A DNA stretch of 64,000 nt from Streptomyces halobius (GTDB taxonomy: Bacteria; Actinomycetota; Actinomycetes; Streptomycetales; Streptomycetaceae): positions 1,674,001-1,738,000 of the forward strand of contig NZ_CP086322.1 in the NCBI RefSeq assembly GCF_023277745.1. Direction: 5' to 3'. The notes beneath the pieces are model-generated. The model saw nothing but the letters and a program-made list of their open reading frames with translations, made no database searches and had not been told where the DNA came from. This document shows positions 40,385 to 47,454 of the stretch, in pieces. Position 1 is the first letter of the stretch. The number at the start of each line of letters is the position of its first letter. The position numbers and the translations under genes were made by a program.

Positions 40385-40500
40385 TCCTCCGGTTGGGCGT
40401 CGAGTGGATCGCGGACGCGTGGATTGCGGACGTGTGGGTTGCGGGGTGTGGATCGCTGACGTGCGGTTACATGAGATGTGGATGTGCGGGCGTGTCGATG
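40385..40500 (-). repeat. Repeat-filled spacer between kstR2 and fadA6
   Basis: On the plus strand, units of the type GATTGCGGACGTGTGG, GATCGCGGACGCGTGG, and GATCGCTGACGTGCGG recur with a 16-22 base spacing. No gene is visible; it replaces an ordinary short spacer. Confidence 0.55.
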
Positions 40501-40514
40501 GCGGACGTCGTGGA

Positions 40515-41255
40515 TCAGGTACGTACGGCGATGCCGTCCAGCACCATCGACAGGTACTGGCGGGCGATCTCCTCCGGGCTGTGGTGTCCGTCCGGCCGGT
40601 ACCAGCTCGCCGCGACCCAGACGGTGTCCCGGACGAAGCGGTAGGTCAGCCGGATATCGAGATCGGCGCGGAAGACCCCCTCGGTCACGCCCCGCTCCAG
40701 CGTGCCCAGCCATGCCTTCTCGAACTTCTGCTGGGAGTCGGTGAGATAGCCGAAGCGGGGCTGGGCGGCGAGGTGCCTGGACTCCTTCTGGTAGATGGCG
40801 ACGGCGGGCCGGTGCCGGTCGATCTCCCGGAACGACTCCGTGACCAGGGCTTCGATGGTCTCCCTGGGACCGAGTCCGGCGGCGAGTACCGCGTCGTAGC
40901 CGTCCCAGAGCTCGGTCAGGAAGGTGGCGAGGATCTCGTCCACCATCGATTCCTTGGAGTCGAAGTGGTAATAGAGGCTGCCGGCGAGCATGCCCGCCGC
41001 GTCGGCGATCTTCCGTACGGTCGTGGCGTTGTAGCCCTGGGCGGCGAATACCTCGGCGGCGGTGTTCAGCAGCTCGCGACGGCGCTCCGGGGACGCGCTC
41101 ACGGTCACCGTCTTCTTCTTGGCGCCTCGGACGTTCTTCTTGGTGCCTCGGGCGTCGTTCTTGGCGTCCGCGTTGCGCTTGGCGTCCGCGTTGCGCTTGG
41201 CGTTCGCGGTGGTCTTGGCGTTCGCGGTGGTCTTGGCGTTCTTCGGGGTTGGCAC
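40515..41255 (-). CDS. kstR2: KstR2-like TetR regulator with Lys/Ala-rich N-terminal extension
   Basis: 246 residues from GTG 41255. After residue ~54 the TetR fold is normal: RRRELLNTAAEVFAAQGYNATTVRKIADAAGMLAGSLYYHFDSKESMVDEIL (in parts), then a ligand domain with AIYQKESRHLA, and RFVRDTVWVAASWYRPDG. KstR2 of mycobacteria represses the HIP genes and is released by HIP-CoA; position and sequence fit. Residues ~6-48 are a tandem repeat (NAKTTA NAKTTA NAKRNA DAKRNA...) of six-residue units, giving a strongly basic tail like histone-type tails, which could add non-specific DNA affinity. No good ribosome site is near 41255, so the start is provisional. Confidence 0.82.
   Translation of the reverse strand: MPTPKNAKTTANAKTTANAKRNADAKRNADAKNDARGTKKNVRGAKKKTVTVSASPERRRELLNTAAEVFAAQGYNATTVRKIADAAGMLAGSLYYHFDSKESMVDEILATFLTELWDGYDAVLAAGLGPRETIEALVTESFREIDRHRPAVAIYQKESRHLAAQPRFGYLTDSQQKFEKAWLGTLERGVTEGVFRADLDIRLTYRFVRDTVWVAASWYRPDGHHSPEEIARQYLSMVLDGIAVRT
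41163..41234 (-). repeat. Four 18-bp tandem repeats in the 5' part of kstR2
   Basis: Two identical copies of GGCGTCCGCGTTGCGCTT (41163-41198) are followed by two identical copies of GGCGTTCGCGGTGGTCTT (41199-41234), reading the plus strand. Each encodes six residues of the Lys/Ala/Asn tail. Degenerate units continue at 41112-41162. Confidence 0.9.
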
Positions 41256-41350
41256 GTGGCCATTGTCGCTCCGTATTCCCGTCGCATCCGTACCCGATCC
41301 GTGCCGGATTCCCCTCCGTATGCGGGCCGGGCCCGATCTCCTGTGCCGGC

Positions 41351-42364
41351 TCACGCGTGCTGGCTGCTGACCGGGACGACCTCGCCGGTCATGTACGAGG
41401 AGTAGTCGCTGGCGAGGAAGACGATGACATTGGCGACCTCCCAGGGCTCGGCATGGCGCCCGAACGCTTCCCGGGAGGTGAGCTCGGCCAGCAGCTCCTC
41501 GGTGGTGACCTTGGCGAGATGCGGATGCATGGCCAGGCTCGGCGAGACGGCGTTCACCCGGACCCCGTACGCGGCGGCCTCGACGGCGGCGCAGCGGGTC
41601 AGGGCCATCACCCCGGCCTTGGCGGCGGCGTAGTGCGCCTGGCCACGCTGGGCGCGCCAGCCGACGACCGAGGCGTTGTTGACGATGACGCCCGAGCCAC
41701 CGCGTGCGCCCGAGCCACCACGTACCCCGGAGCCACCGCTGAAGTCGCCACGTACCCCGGAGCCACTGCTCAAGCCGCCGCGTACGCCGGAGCCACCGCT
41801 TACGTCGGAGCCACCGCGCACGCAGGCCGCGCCGCGATCGCCGCCGCCCTCATCCGCCTCGCGCATCCGGCGGAGCGCGGCGCGGGTGCAGCGGAAGGTG
41901 CCGTTCAGGGTGACGTCGAGGACCTTGCCCCATTGGTCGTCGGTCATCTCCACGAGATCGGCGGTGCCGCCGAGGCCGGCGTTGTTGACGACGATGTCGA
42001 GTCGGCCGTGCCGCTCTTCCACCAGGTCGAAGAGGGCGACGACCTGCGCTTCGTCGGTGACGTCGCACGGCAGGGCGGCGACCCTCCGGGCGCCGAACTC
42101 CTCGGCGAGCCGGTCCTCGGCTTCCTTGAGCCGGCGCGCATGGGCGTCGGAGAGGACGACGTCCGCGCCCTCCTCCAGCAGCTTGCGTGCGGTGGCACCG
42201 CCGATGCCGGCGCCCGCGGCGGCGGTGACGACGGCCGTCCGGCCGGCCAGCAGCCCATGCCCGGGAACGTACGAAGGCACGTACGAAGTCCGGGGCGAAG
42301 GAGCGGAAGAAGGCACGTACGCAGGAGGGGACGAAGCAACGCGCGGAGGCTTCTCGGTCGTCAT
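41351..42364 (-). CDS. ipdF: IpdF-like short-chain dehydrogenase with Gly/Ser-rich insertion
   Basis: 337 residues, ATG 42364. SDR features: TAVVTAAAGAGIGGATARKLLEEG (in parts), VLSDAHARRL, LPCDVTDEAQVVALF, IVVNNAGLGGTADLVEM, catalytic VNNASVVGWRAQRGQAHYAAAKAG with Ser, Tyr, Lys, and VNAVSPSLAMHPHLAK. In Mycobacterium the SDR next to kstR2 (IpdF, Rv3559c) oxidises the 5-hydroxyl of the HIP-CoA skeleton. Residues ~171-225 are an insertion of SGVRGG / GGSGVRGD units immediately before the catalytic-serine strand, where relatives have a few glycines. The N-terminus (residues 12-36) also carries repeats of YVPS. Divergent from the FadE pair with a KstR2-type site between. Confidence 0.85.
   Translation of the reverse strand: MTTEKPPRVASSPPAYVPSSAPSPRTSYVPSYVPGHGLLAGRTAVVTAAAGAGIGGATARKLLEEGADVVLSDAHARRLKEAEDRLAEEFGARRVAALPCDVTDEAQVVALFDLVEERHGRLDIVVNNAGLGGTADLVEMTDDQWGKVLDVTLNGTFRCTRAALRRMREADEGGGDRGAACVRGGSDVSGGSGVRGGLSSGSGVRGDFSGGSGVRGGSGARGGSGVIVNNASVVGWRAQRGQAHYAAAKAGVMALTRCAAVEAAAYGVRVNAVSPSLAMHPHLAKVTTEELLAELTSREAFGRHAEPWEVANVIVFLASDYSSYMTGEVVPVSSQHA
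41690..41854 (-). repeat. Gly/Ser/Arg repeat insertion in the IpdF-like SDR
   Basis: On the plus strand units of GAGCCACCGCGTACGCCG / GAGCCACCACGTACCCCG recur about every 18-30 bases over 165 bases, in frame with the gene. Confidence 0.8.
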
Positions 42365-42380
42365 GGCCGTACGCTAACCT

Positions 42381-42394
42381 ACCAAACACTTGTT
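42381..42394. promoter_or_regulatory. KstR2-type operator between ipdF-like gene and the fadE pair
   Basis: ACCAAACACTTGTT fits the KstR2 consensus AnCAAGnnCTTGnT with a single departure (A for the first inner G). It starts 17 bases from the ipdF-like ATG (42364) and ends 92 bases before the FadE ATG (42486). Shared longer core with the 34396 site: CCAAAC..TTGTTAGG. Confidence 0.68.
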
Positions 42395-42485
42395 AGGGAA
42401 CGGTTGGAGGCAGCTTGGAGCATCCGGTAACTCCGCCCGCCCCCGCACCCCTCAGGGGTCGCGTCAGGAAAGAGGCCGCCCGTCG

Positions 42486-43727
42486 ATGGATCTTGAACAT
42501 GCCCCGGAGGACGAGGAGTTCAGGCACACCGCACGCGCCTGGCTCACCACGCACGTGCCCGTCACCCCGCTCCCCTCGCTGGAGACCGAGGAGGGCTTCG
42601 CCGCCCACCGGAAATGGGAGCGCACCCTGGCCGCGGACCGCTGGTCGGTGGTCTCCTGGCCCGAGGAGTACGGCGGCCGGGGCGCGTCCCTCGCGCGCTG
42701 GCTGATCTTCGAGGAGGAGTACTACGCCGCGAACGCGCCCGGCCGGGTCAGCCAGAACGGCATCAGCCTCCTCGCCCCGACGCTCTTCGAGCACGGCTCC
42801 CCCGCCCAACTCGCCCGCGTGCTGCCGCCGATGGCGAGCGGCGAGGTCGTCTGGGCGCAGGCATGGTCCGAGCCGGAGGCCGGATCGGACCTCGCGTCGC
42901 TGCGCTCCAGGGCCGTACGGACCGAGGGCGGCTGGCTGCTCAGCGGGCACAAGACGTGGTCCTCTCGGGCGGCGTTCGCCGATCGGGCGTTCGGACTGTT
43001 CCGCAGCGATCCGAACGCGGACCGGCCGCACCGCGGGCTGACGTATGTCATGTTCGATCTTCGCGCGCCCGGCGTGACCGTACGGCCCATCGCGCGTCTG
43101 GACGGCAAACCCGCCTTCGCCGAACTCTTCCTCGACGAGGTCTTCGTCCCGGACGAAGACGTCATCGGCGAGCCGGGCCAAGGGTGGCGGGTCGCGATGA
43201 GCACGGCGGGCAATGAGCGCGGCCTCACCCTGCGCAGCCCCGGCCGCTTCACAGCGGCCGCCGAGCGTCTGGTCGCGCTGTGGCGGCGTGCCGATCCGTC
43301 CGATACGGCGCTGCGCGACCGGGTCGCCGACGCGGTCATCGGCGCCCGCGCGTATCACCTCTTCACCCGGGCCCATGCCGACCGGCTCGCCGCGGGCGCC
43401 AGTCTGGGTGACGGTCCGGGCGCCGGCCTGGGTGCCCATCCGGGTGCCGGGGGTCTGGGTGGCGATCCGAGTGGCGGTCTGGGTGGCGATTCCAGCCTCA
43501 ACAAGGTCTTCTGGTCCGAGCTGGACATCGCCCTGCACGAGACCGCGCTCGACCTCCTCGGCGCCGAGGGCGAACTCGCCGGCCATGCCAACGACTCTCC
43601 GGACCAGGGCGGTTGGGCGGACGGCTGGCTCTTCTCGCTGGCCGGTCCGATCTACGCAGGTACCAATGAGATCCAGCGCGACATCATCGCCGAGCGGCTG
43701 CTGGGACTGCCGAAGGGGCGACGGTGA
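42486..43727 (+). CDS. Acyl-CoA dehydrogenase of the HIP cluster, larger subunit type (FadE30/31-like)
   Basis: 413 residues. FAD-binding acyl-CoA dehydrogenase with SWPEEYGGRGASLARW, WAQAWSEPEAGSDLASLRS, LLSGHKTWSSRAAFAD, VDEVFVP-like FLDEVFVPDEDVIGEPGQGW, and IYAGTNEIQRDIIAERLLGLP at the C-terminus. It is the partner likely to carry the flavin contacts in an alpha2-beta2 enzyme with the next FadE. Residues ~305-337 are a Gly-rich insertion (GAGLGAHPGAGGLGGDPSGG type) between two helices of the C-terminal domain. ATG 42486 was chosen because AGGAAAGAGG precedes it, at a rather long 11-base spacing. First gene of the plus-strand pair after the KstR2-type site. Confidence 0.83.
   Translation: MDLEHAPEDEEFRHTARAWLTTHVPVTPLPSLETEEGFAAHRKWERTLAADRWSVVSWPEEYGGRGASLARWLIFEEEYYAANAPGRVSQNGISLLAPTLFEHGSPAQLARVLPPMASGEVVWAQAWSEPEAGSDLASLRSRAVRTEGGWLLSGHKTWSSRAAFADRAFGLFRSDPNADRPHRGLTYVMFDLRAPGVTVRPIARLDGKPAFAELFLDEVFVPDEDVIGEPGQGWRVAMSTAGNERGLTLRSPGRFTAAAERLVALWRRADPSDTALRDRVADAVIGARAYHLFTRAHADRLAAGASLGDGPGAGLGAHPGAGGLGGDPSGGLGGDSSLNKVFWSELDIALHETALDLLGAEGELAGHANDSPDQGGWADGWLFSLAGPIYAGTNEIQRDIIAERLLGLPKGRR
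43398..43496 (+). repeat. Gly-rich repeat insertion in the first HIP-cluster FadE
   Basis: Units of the form GGTCTGGGTGGCGATCC recur (43447-43492) after related GGTGCC-containing units; the 99-base insert remains in frame. Confidence 0.65.
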
Positions 43728-43939
43728 CGGGTGGGGCGGGCGGCGACCCCGGATGGGTGAAGGACGGGCAGGCCAGGGTGACGCCCCGGATGGTCGGGGT
43801 GACGGGCCGGGGCGGAGTGACGTGCCGGATGGGCAGGGTGGCGGCCACAGGTGGGAGCGGCGGAGGTCGGAGATCCGCAGAACGGGCGGGCCTTGCGGGG
43901 CACATGTCCCGTCGCGCGACGGGAGGACGCCGAGGGTGA
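43724..43939 (+). CDS. Bridging small ORF between the two fadE genes (repeat-derived, doubtful)
   Basis: 71 codons, Gly/Arg-rich (MTGGAGGDPGWVKDGQARV...), no recognised family. Its GTG start overlaps the stop of the first FadE (GTGA at 43724) and its stop overlaps the GTG of the second FadE (GTGA at 43936), so ribosomes could pass from one FadE to the other through it. The DNA consists of repeats around GGGTGACG and CCGGATGG, so it is probably an expanded spacer that has kept coupling rather than an old gene. Product function is unlikely. Confidence 0.3.
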   Translation: MTGGAGGDPGWVKDGQARVTPRMVGVTGRGGVTCRMGRVAATGGSGGGRRSAERAGLAGHMSRRATGGRRG

Positions 43940-45054
43940 CTTTTCTTCTCGACGATGAGCAGCACGAGTTCGGCCGGACACTCGACCGGATGCTGAGCGC
44001 AGCCGATGTCGCGGGTGCGGTACGCGCATGGGGAGCGGACGACACCGGTCCCGGACGAAAGGTGTGGCAACGGCTGGCGGACGCGGGGGTGTTCGCTCTC
44101 GCGGTGCCGGAGGAATACGGGGGCGCGGCGCCGGATGGCCATAAGGGCGCTCCCCAGGACGGGCGTTGCGGCGAGGCTCCGGTGGGGAATGACGGCGCAG
44201 CACCGGAAGGGTACCGGGCGAGTGGCCTGCTCCCTCTGCTCACTGTCGAAATGTCCCTGGCTTTCGTCGTGTTGGGATGTCATGCGATGCCAGGGCCGGT
44301 CGTCGAAACGGTCGCCGCGGCCGCCCTGCTGCGACGGCTGGACGATCCGGCGCTCAACAGGCGCTGGCTCCCCGGAATCGCCACGGGCGGTCACCTCGTC
44401 TCGTACACGGATCAGGCGCACGGGCCGTACGCGCTGGACGCGGCAGCCGCCGACACGCGGTTCGTCATCATGGACGACCGGCTGCTGTGCGCGGCGGGCC
44501 ACGGACCGGTCCAGCCCTCGCTCGACCCGGCACGGCGGCTCGCCCGGCCCGCACTCGACGACGAGGTGCTGGCGAGCGGGCCGGAGGTACGGGCAGCCGC
44601 CGCGCATGCCGCCGATGTCGCGGCGTTGCTCACGGCTGCCCAGGCGCTGGGGGTCGGACGCCGACTGCTGGCCGACACCATCACCTATGTGCAGCAGCGC
44701 AAGCAGTTCGGTGTGGCCATCGGCTCGTTCCAGGCGGTGAAGCACCGGCTGGCGGACGCCCTGCTGGCCTTGGAATTCGCGCAGCCCTTGGTGTTCGCGG
44801 CGGCGGTGGCACTGGCGGGCGGGGAGCGGCGTGCGCACGGGGAGCGGCGTACGCGTGGGGATGTCGCCGCGGCGAAGGTTGCCGCGGGCGAGGCGGCGTA
44901 CGGCGCGGCGCGCACGGCGCTTCAGCTGCACGGTGCGGTCGGCTACACCGAGGAGCTGGATCTGTCGCTGTGGATCCGCAAGGCGCGGGCGCTGCGGAGC
45001 GCGTGGGGAACGCCATCGGCGTGCCGGGCGCGCGTGCTGGCGGGCGCCCCTTAG
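43936..45054 (+). CDS. Acyl-CoA dehydrogenase of the HIP cluster, smaller-subunit type (FadE32/33-like)
   Basis: 372 residues from GTG 43936, GGGAGG ten bases upstream. The N-terminal domain is LLDDEQHEFGRTLDRML with [13 protein letters not shown]; the middle beta-domain is shortened and lacks the usual SEPxAGSD motif; the C-terminal domain has YVQQRKQFGVAIGSFQAVKHRLADALLALE (in parts) and LQLHGAVGYTEELDLSLWIRKARAL. The usual C-terminal YGGTxEIQ segment is missing. These features are those of the FadE32/FadE33/ChsE2-like partner subunits, which work only in an alpha2-beta2 complex, here presumably with 42486-43727. Residues ~65-94 are a repeat insert (DGHKGAPQDGRCGE...), and GERRAHGERRTRG near 295 is a second short duplication. 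Confidence 0.82.
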   Translation: MTFLLDDEQHEFGRTLDRMLSAADVAGAVRAWGADDTGPGRKVWQRLADAGVFALAVPEEYGGAAPDGHKGAPQDGRCGEAPVGNDGAAPEGYRASGLLPLLTVEMSLAFVVLGCHAMPGPVVETVAAAALLRRLDDPALNRRWLPGIATGGHLVSYTDQAHGPYALDAAAADTRFVIMDDRLLCAAGHGPVQPSLDPARRLARPALDDEVLASGPEVRAAAAHAADVAALLTAAQALGVGRRLLADTITYVQQRKQFGVAIGSFQAVKHRLADALLALEFAQPLVFAAAVALAGGERRAHGERRTRGDVAAAKVAAGEAAYGAARTALQLHGAVGYTEELDLSLWIRKARALRSAWGTPSACRARVLAGAP

Positions 45055-45169
45055 GGGGCCGTTAGAAGTTCCGTCAAGGCTTCGCTCAGGTGGTTCCCGT
45101 AGGGGTTGTCCGAACAGATCCCCTAAGGGTTGTGAGCGCCCCTTGCAGGCCACAACGCGGTGGGCGCAG

Positions 45170-45300
45170 GGGGTATTCCGGCGCCCGCGCCGGCCGCCCG
45201 CGCCGCACGGCTACCGCTCCGCACGACCGCCCGCGCCGCACGGCTGCCCGCCCCGCACGGCCGCCGCTCCGCACGGCCGTCCGGCCCGGCGGCAGGCAGA
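45170..45300. repeat. CCGCACGGC-type repeat in the fadE-marR spacer
   Basis: The 284-base gap after the FadE gene contains five to six copies of CGCACGGC(T/C)(G/A)CC spaced 12-21 bases (roughly 45190-45280). No gene is credible here. A decayed hairpin-like stretch CCCCTAAGGG lies at about 45118-45129. Confidence 0.5.
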
Positions 45301-45338
45301 ATTGGCCGTACGGCAGTGCGGCCGAGAGGAGAGTGCGG

Positions 45339-45845
45339 GTGACCGAGGACATCGTCGCAGGGGTGCTGCGCCAGTGGCAGCAGGTGCACCCCGGGCTGGA
45401 CACCGGCCCGATGGCGGTGATCGGACGGCTCAACCGCTGTTCCGCCCTGCTGCAACAGGCGGCCGACGCGCCGCTTCGGCGGGCCGGGCTCACCCGCCCC
45501 GAGTTCGACATCCTCGGCACGCTCCGCCGGATGGGCCGCGAGCTGACCCCCGGACGGGTGGCGCGCGAGACCTTCGCCTCCGGGACGGCGGTGACCAAGC
45601 GGGTACGGGCGCTGGAGGAACGCGGACTCATCGCCCGCCGCCCCGACGAGCGTGACCGCCGCGTCACACATCTCTCCCTCACCGACGAGGGCCGCGACAT
45701 GATCGACCGGCTGCTGCCCGAGCAGCTGCGGTACGAGGCGGCGCTGCTCTCCGGTATCGGCGCTGAGCGGCAGGATGAACTCTCCGCTGCGCTGGGCGAG
45801 TTACTGGTCGTGTTGGAGGCCCGGCTGGGGAGTTCGGTGGAGTGA
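45339..45845 (+). CDS. MarR family transcriptional regulator with a TTA codon
   Basis: 168 residues from GTG 45339, with AGAGGAGAG upstream. Winged-helix features of MarR: LNRCSALLQQAADAPLRRAGLTRPEFDILGTLRRMG (in parts), GRVARETFASGTAVTKRVRALEERGLIARR, DERDRRVTHLSLTDEGRDMID. Codon TTA occurs near the end (45801-45803, in GELLVVL), so full expression should depend on bldA tRNA late in growth. The gene stands between the HIP cluster and the BNR protein; its target is unknown. The two residues flanking the wing are normal, and no odd insertions are seen. Confidence 0.86.
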   Translation: MTEDIVAGVLRQWQQVHPGLDTGPMAVIGRLNRCSALLQQAADAPLRRAGLTRPEFDILGTLRRMGRELTPGRVARETFASGTAVTKRVRALEERGLIARRPDERDRRVTHLSLTDEGRDMIDRLLPEQLRYEAALLSGIGAERQDELSAALGELLVVLEARLGSSVE

Positions 45846-45933
45846 GTCGATGAAGTGCCTGGATGGGGGTGGGTTGACGTTCCCCGGCCACCGGCATCCG
45901 CGACCATCGACGCCCCGGTCGCGAAGGCCCTCC

Positions 45934-47235
45934 TCACGGCTCCAAGCGGGCGATTCGTCCCTGCTCGCCCGCGGCCCAGCACCCCAGGTCCGGGGCGCAG
46001 TCGACGGTGTCGTACGAGCCGTGGTCGAAGGTGTGCCAGGTGTGGCCGCCGTCGAGCGTCAGATCGCTGCCGGACGGGCCGACCGCCAGGGCGATACGCC
46101 GCGAGTGCGGGAGCCAGGAGGCGCCGGAGCGGTACGCGTGCGGGGGCACGGCGGCCGCGGTCCAGGTGGCGCCGCCGTCGGCGCTGACCGAAGCGGACCG
46201 GGGTGAGAGCTGTTCGGGGCGGTAATCGCCACCGACCGCGATGCCGTGCGTACGGTCGCGGAAGGCGAGGGCGAAGACTCCGCGGGCTGGATCGCCCGCC
46301 GGGACGGGGGTGTTGGCGACCGTCCAGGTCCGGCCCCGGTCGGTGGTGTGCAGGACACGAGCGGTAGCGGCGCCGCCGGTCGCGATCCAGGCGTCCCGGC
46401 GGCCGGAGGAGACCACGCACTGCCCGCTGGCGGCGAACGCGGCCTCGCCTTTCTGCGCCGACGGCATCCCGTCCGAGGGCAGCAGGCGCCAACTGCGGCC
46501 GCCGTCAGCGGTGGACAGGATCCGGAACTTCCCGTCGACGGGGTCGCCGAGGGCGATGCCGTGGCGCCGGTCGAAGAAGGTCAGGCAGTCGTAGAAGGCG
46601 CGCGGATCGGTGTTGCGGAAGCTCTCGGCCCACGTGGCACCCGCGTCGTCGGTGCGGAAGACGCGCGAGGACTCGCCCTCGCCGATCGCGAGAACGACCG
46701 CGTGGCGTCCGTCGAACGCCTCGATATCGCGGAATTCCAGGGCGCCGGCGCCGGGCGGCGAGATATCGGTCCAGTGCCTGCCGCCGTCGTGGGTGCGCAG
46801 CACGGTGCCATGGGTTCCGGCGACCCATGCGGTCGCACGGCTGACGGCCGCCAGCCCACGGAAACGGGCGCTGCTGTCACTGCCCTTCAGGCGCCAACCG
46901 GCATGGAGTGTATGGCTGTTGATATCAGCCGTAGCCGTAGGACTGTCGGTGTCATCGGGATGGCTATTGGCTCCGGCCGGCTGACGGTTGGTGCCGGGCG
47001 GCTGACCGTTGGTGCCGGCCGGCTGGGACGCGGCCACCGGGCCGGCTGTCAGCGCGCCGAGCGTCGCCGCGGCGGCCGTCACACCGACGACGACCGCCGG
47101 CCATCCGCCGGACGCCGATCGCCACGTGCCCCGCGTCTGCCGTGCACCTCGCCATCGCCCCGTACCCCGCCTCCACTTTGCGCCTCGTATCCGCCCCGTA
47201 CGCTGCATACGCCCCACCCCGCCCCACTCACGCAT
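45934..47235 (-). CDS. Secreted BNR/Ycf48-like beta-propeller protein
   Basis: 433 residues. The N-terminus (residues ~1-45) is very basic, followed by a hydrophobic segment WPAVVVGVTAAAATLGALTAGPVAAS, i.e. a signal or anchor. Then a short repeat region (GTNGQPPGTNRQPAGAN) and six or seven propeller blades with Asp-box-like motifs: RTHDGGRHWTDI, RTDDAGATWAES, STADGGRSWRLL, HTTDRGRTWTVA, SADGGATWTAA, LDGGHTWHTF. This is the photosystem-II-assembly-factor/BNR-repeat family; bacterial homologues are often called oxidoreductase without evidence. Role unknown, probably extracellular binding. The start could also be ATG 47208, since neither has a clean site. Confidence 0.78.
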   Translation of the reverse strand: MREWGGVGRMQRTGRIRGAKWRRGTGRWRGARQTRGTWRSASGGWPAVVVGVTAAAATLGALTAGPVAASQPAGTNGQPPGTNRQPAGANSHPDDTDSPTATADINSHTLHAGWRLKGSDSSARFRGLAAVSRATAWVAGTHGTVLRTHDGGRHWTDISPPGAGALEFRDIEAFDGRHAVVLAIGEGESSRVFRTDDAGATWAESFRNTDPRAFYDCLTFFDRRHGIALGDPVDGKFRILSTADGGRSWRLLPSDGMPSAQKGEAAFAASGQCVVSSGRRDAWIATGGAATARVLHTTDRGRTWTVANTPVPAGDPARGVFALAFRDRTHGIAVGGDYRPEQLSPRSASVSADGGATWTAAAVPPHAYRSGASWLPHSRRIALAVGPSGSDLTLDGGHTWHTFDHGSYDTVDCAPDLGCWAAGEQGRIARLEP

Positions 47236-47454
47236 TCCCCACGGGCCTCAGGCCCCTCACGGCCTCGTTGCGCTGGAAGCTAGCCCAGCCTGAATGCCGC
47301 GTCCAGGGCGCCGGAGCGGGTGCGGGAAGGGGTGGCGACCGCTGTCCGAAATGCCGGACGGAACGAAGTGGCAGGGGAGTTGCGGCTCTTCGTGTGTGTA
47401 CGTCGTGACGACAGCGGGTGCGGGCTCCGGTCAGCCCTTGTCGCAGGGTGCCGG

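Noticed and set aside
41163..41854. CRISPR array
   Set aside because: Repeats are 18-30 bases without unique spacers, are in frame within genes and have no cas genes near them.
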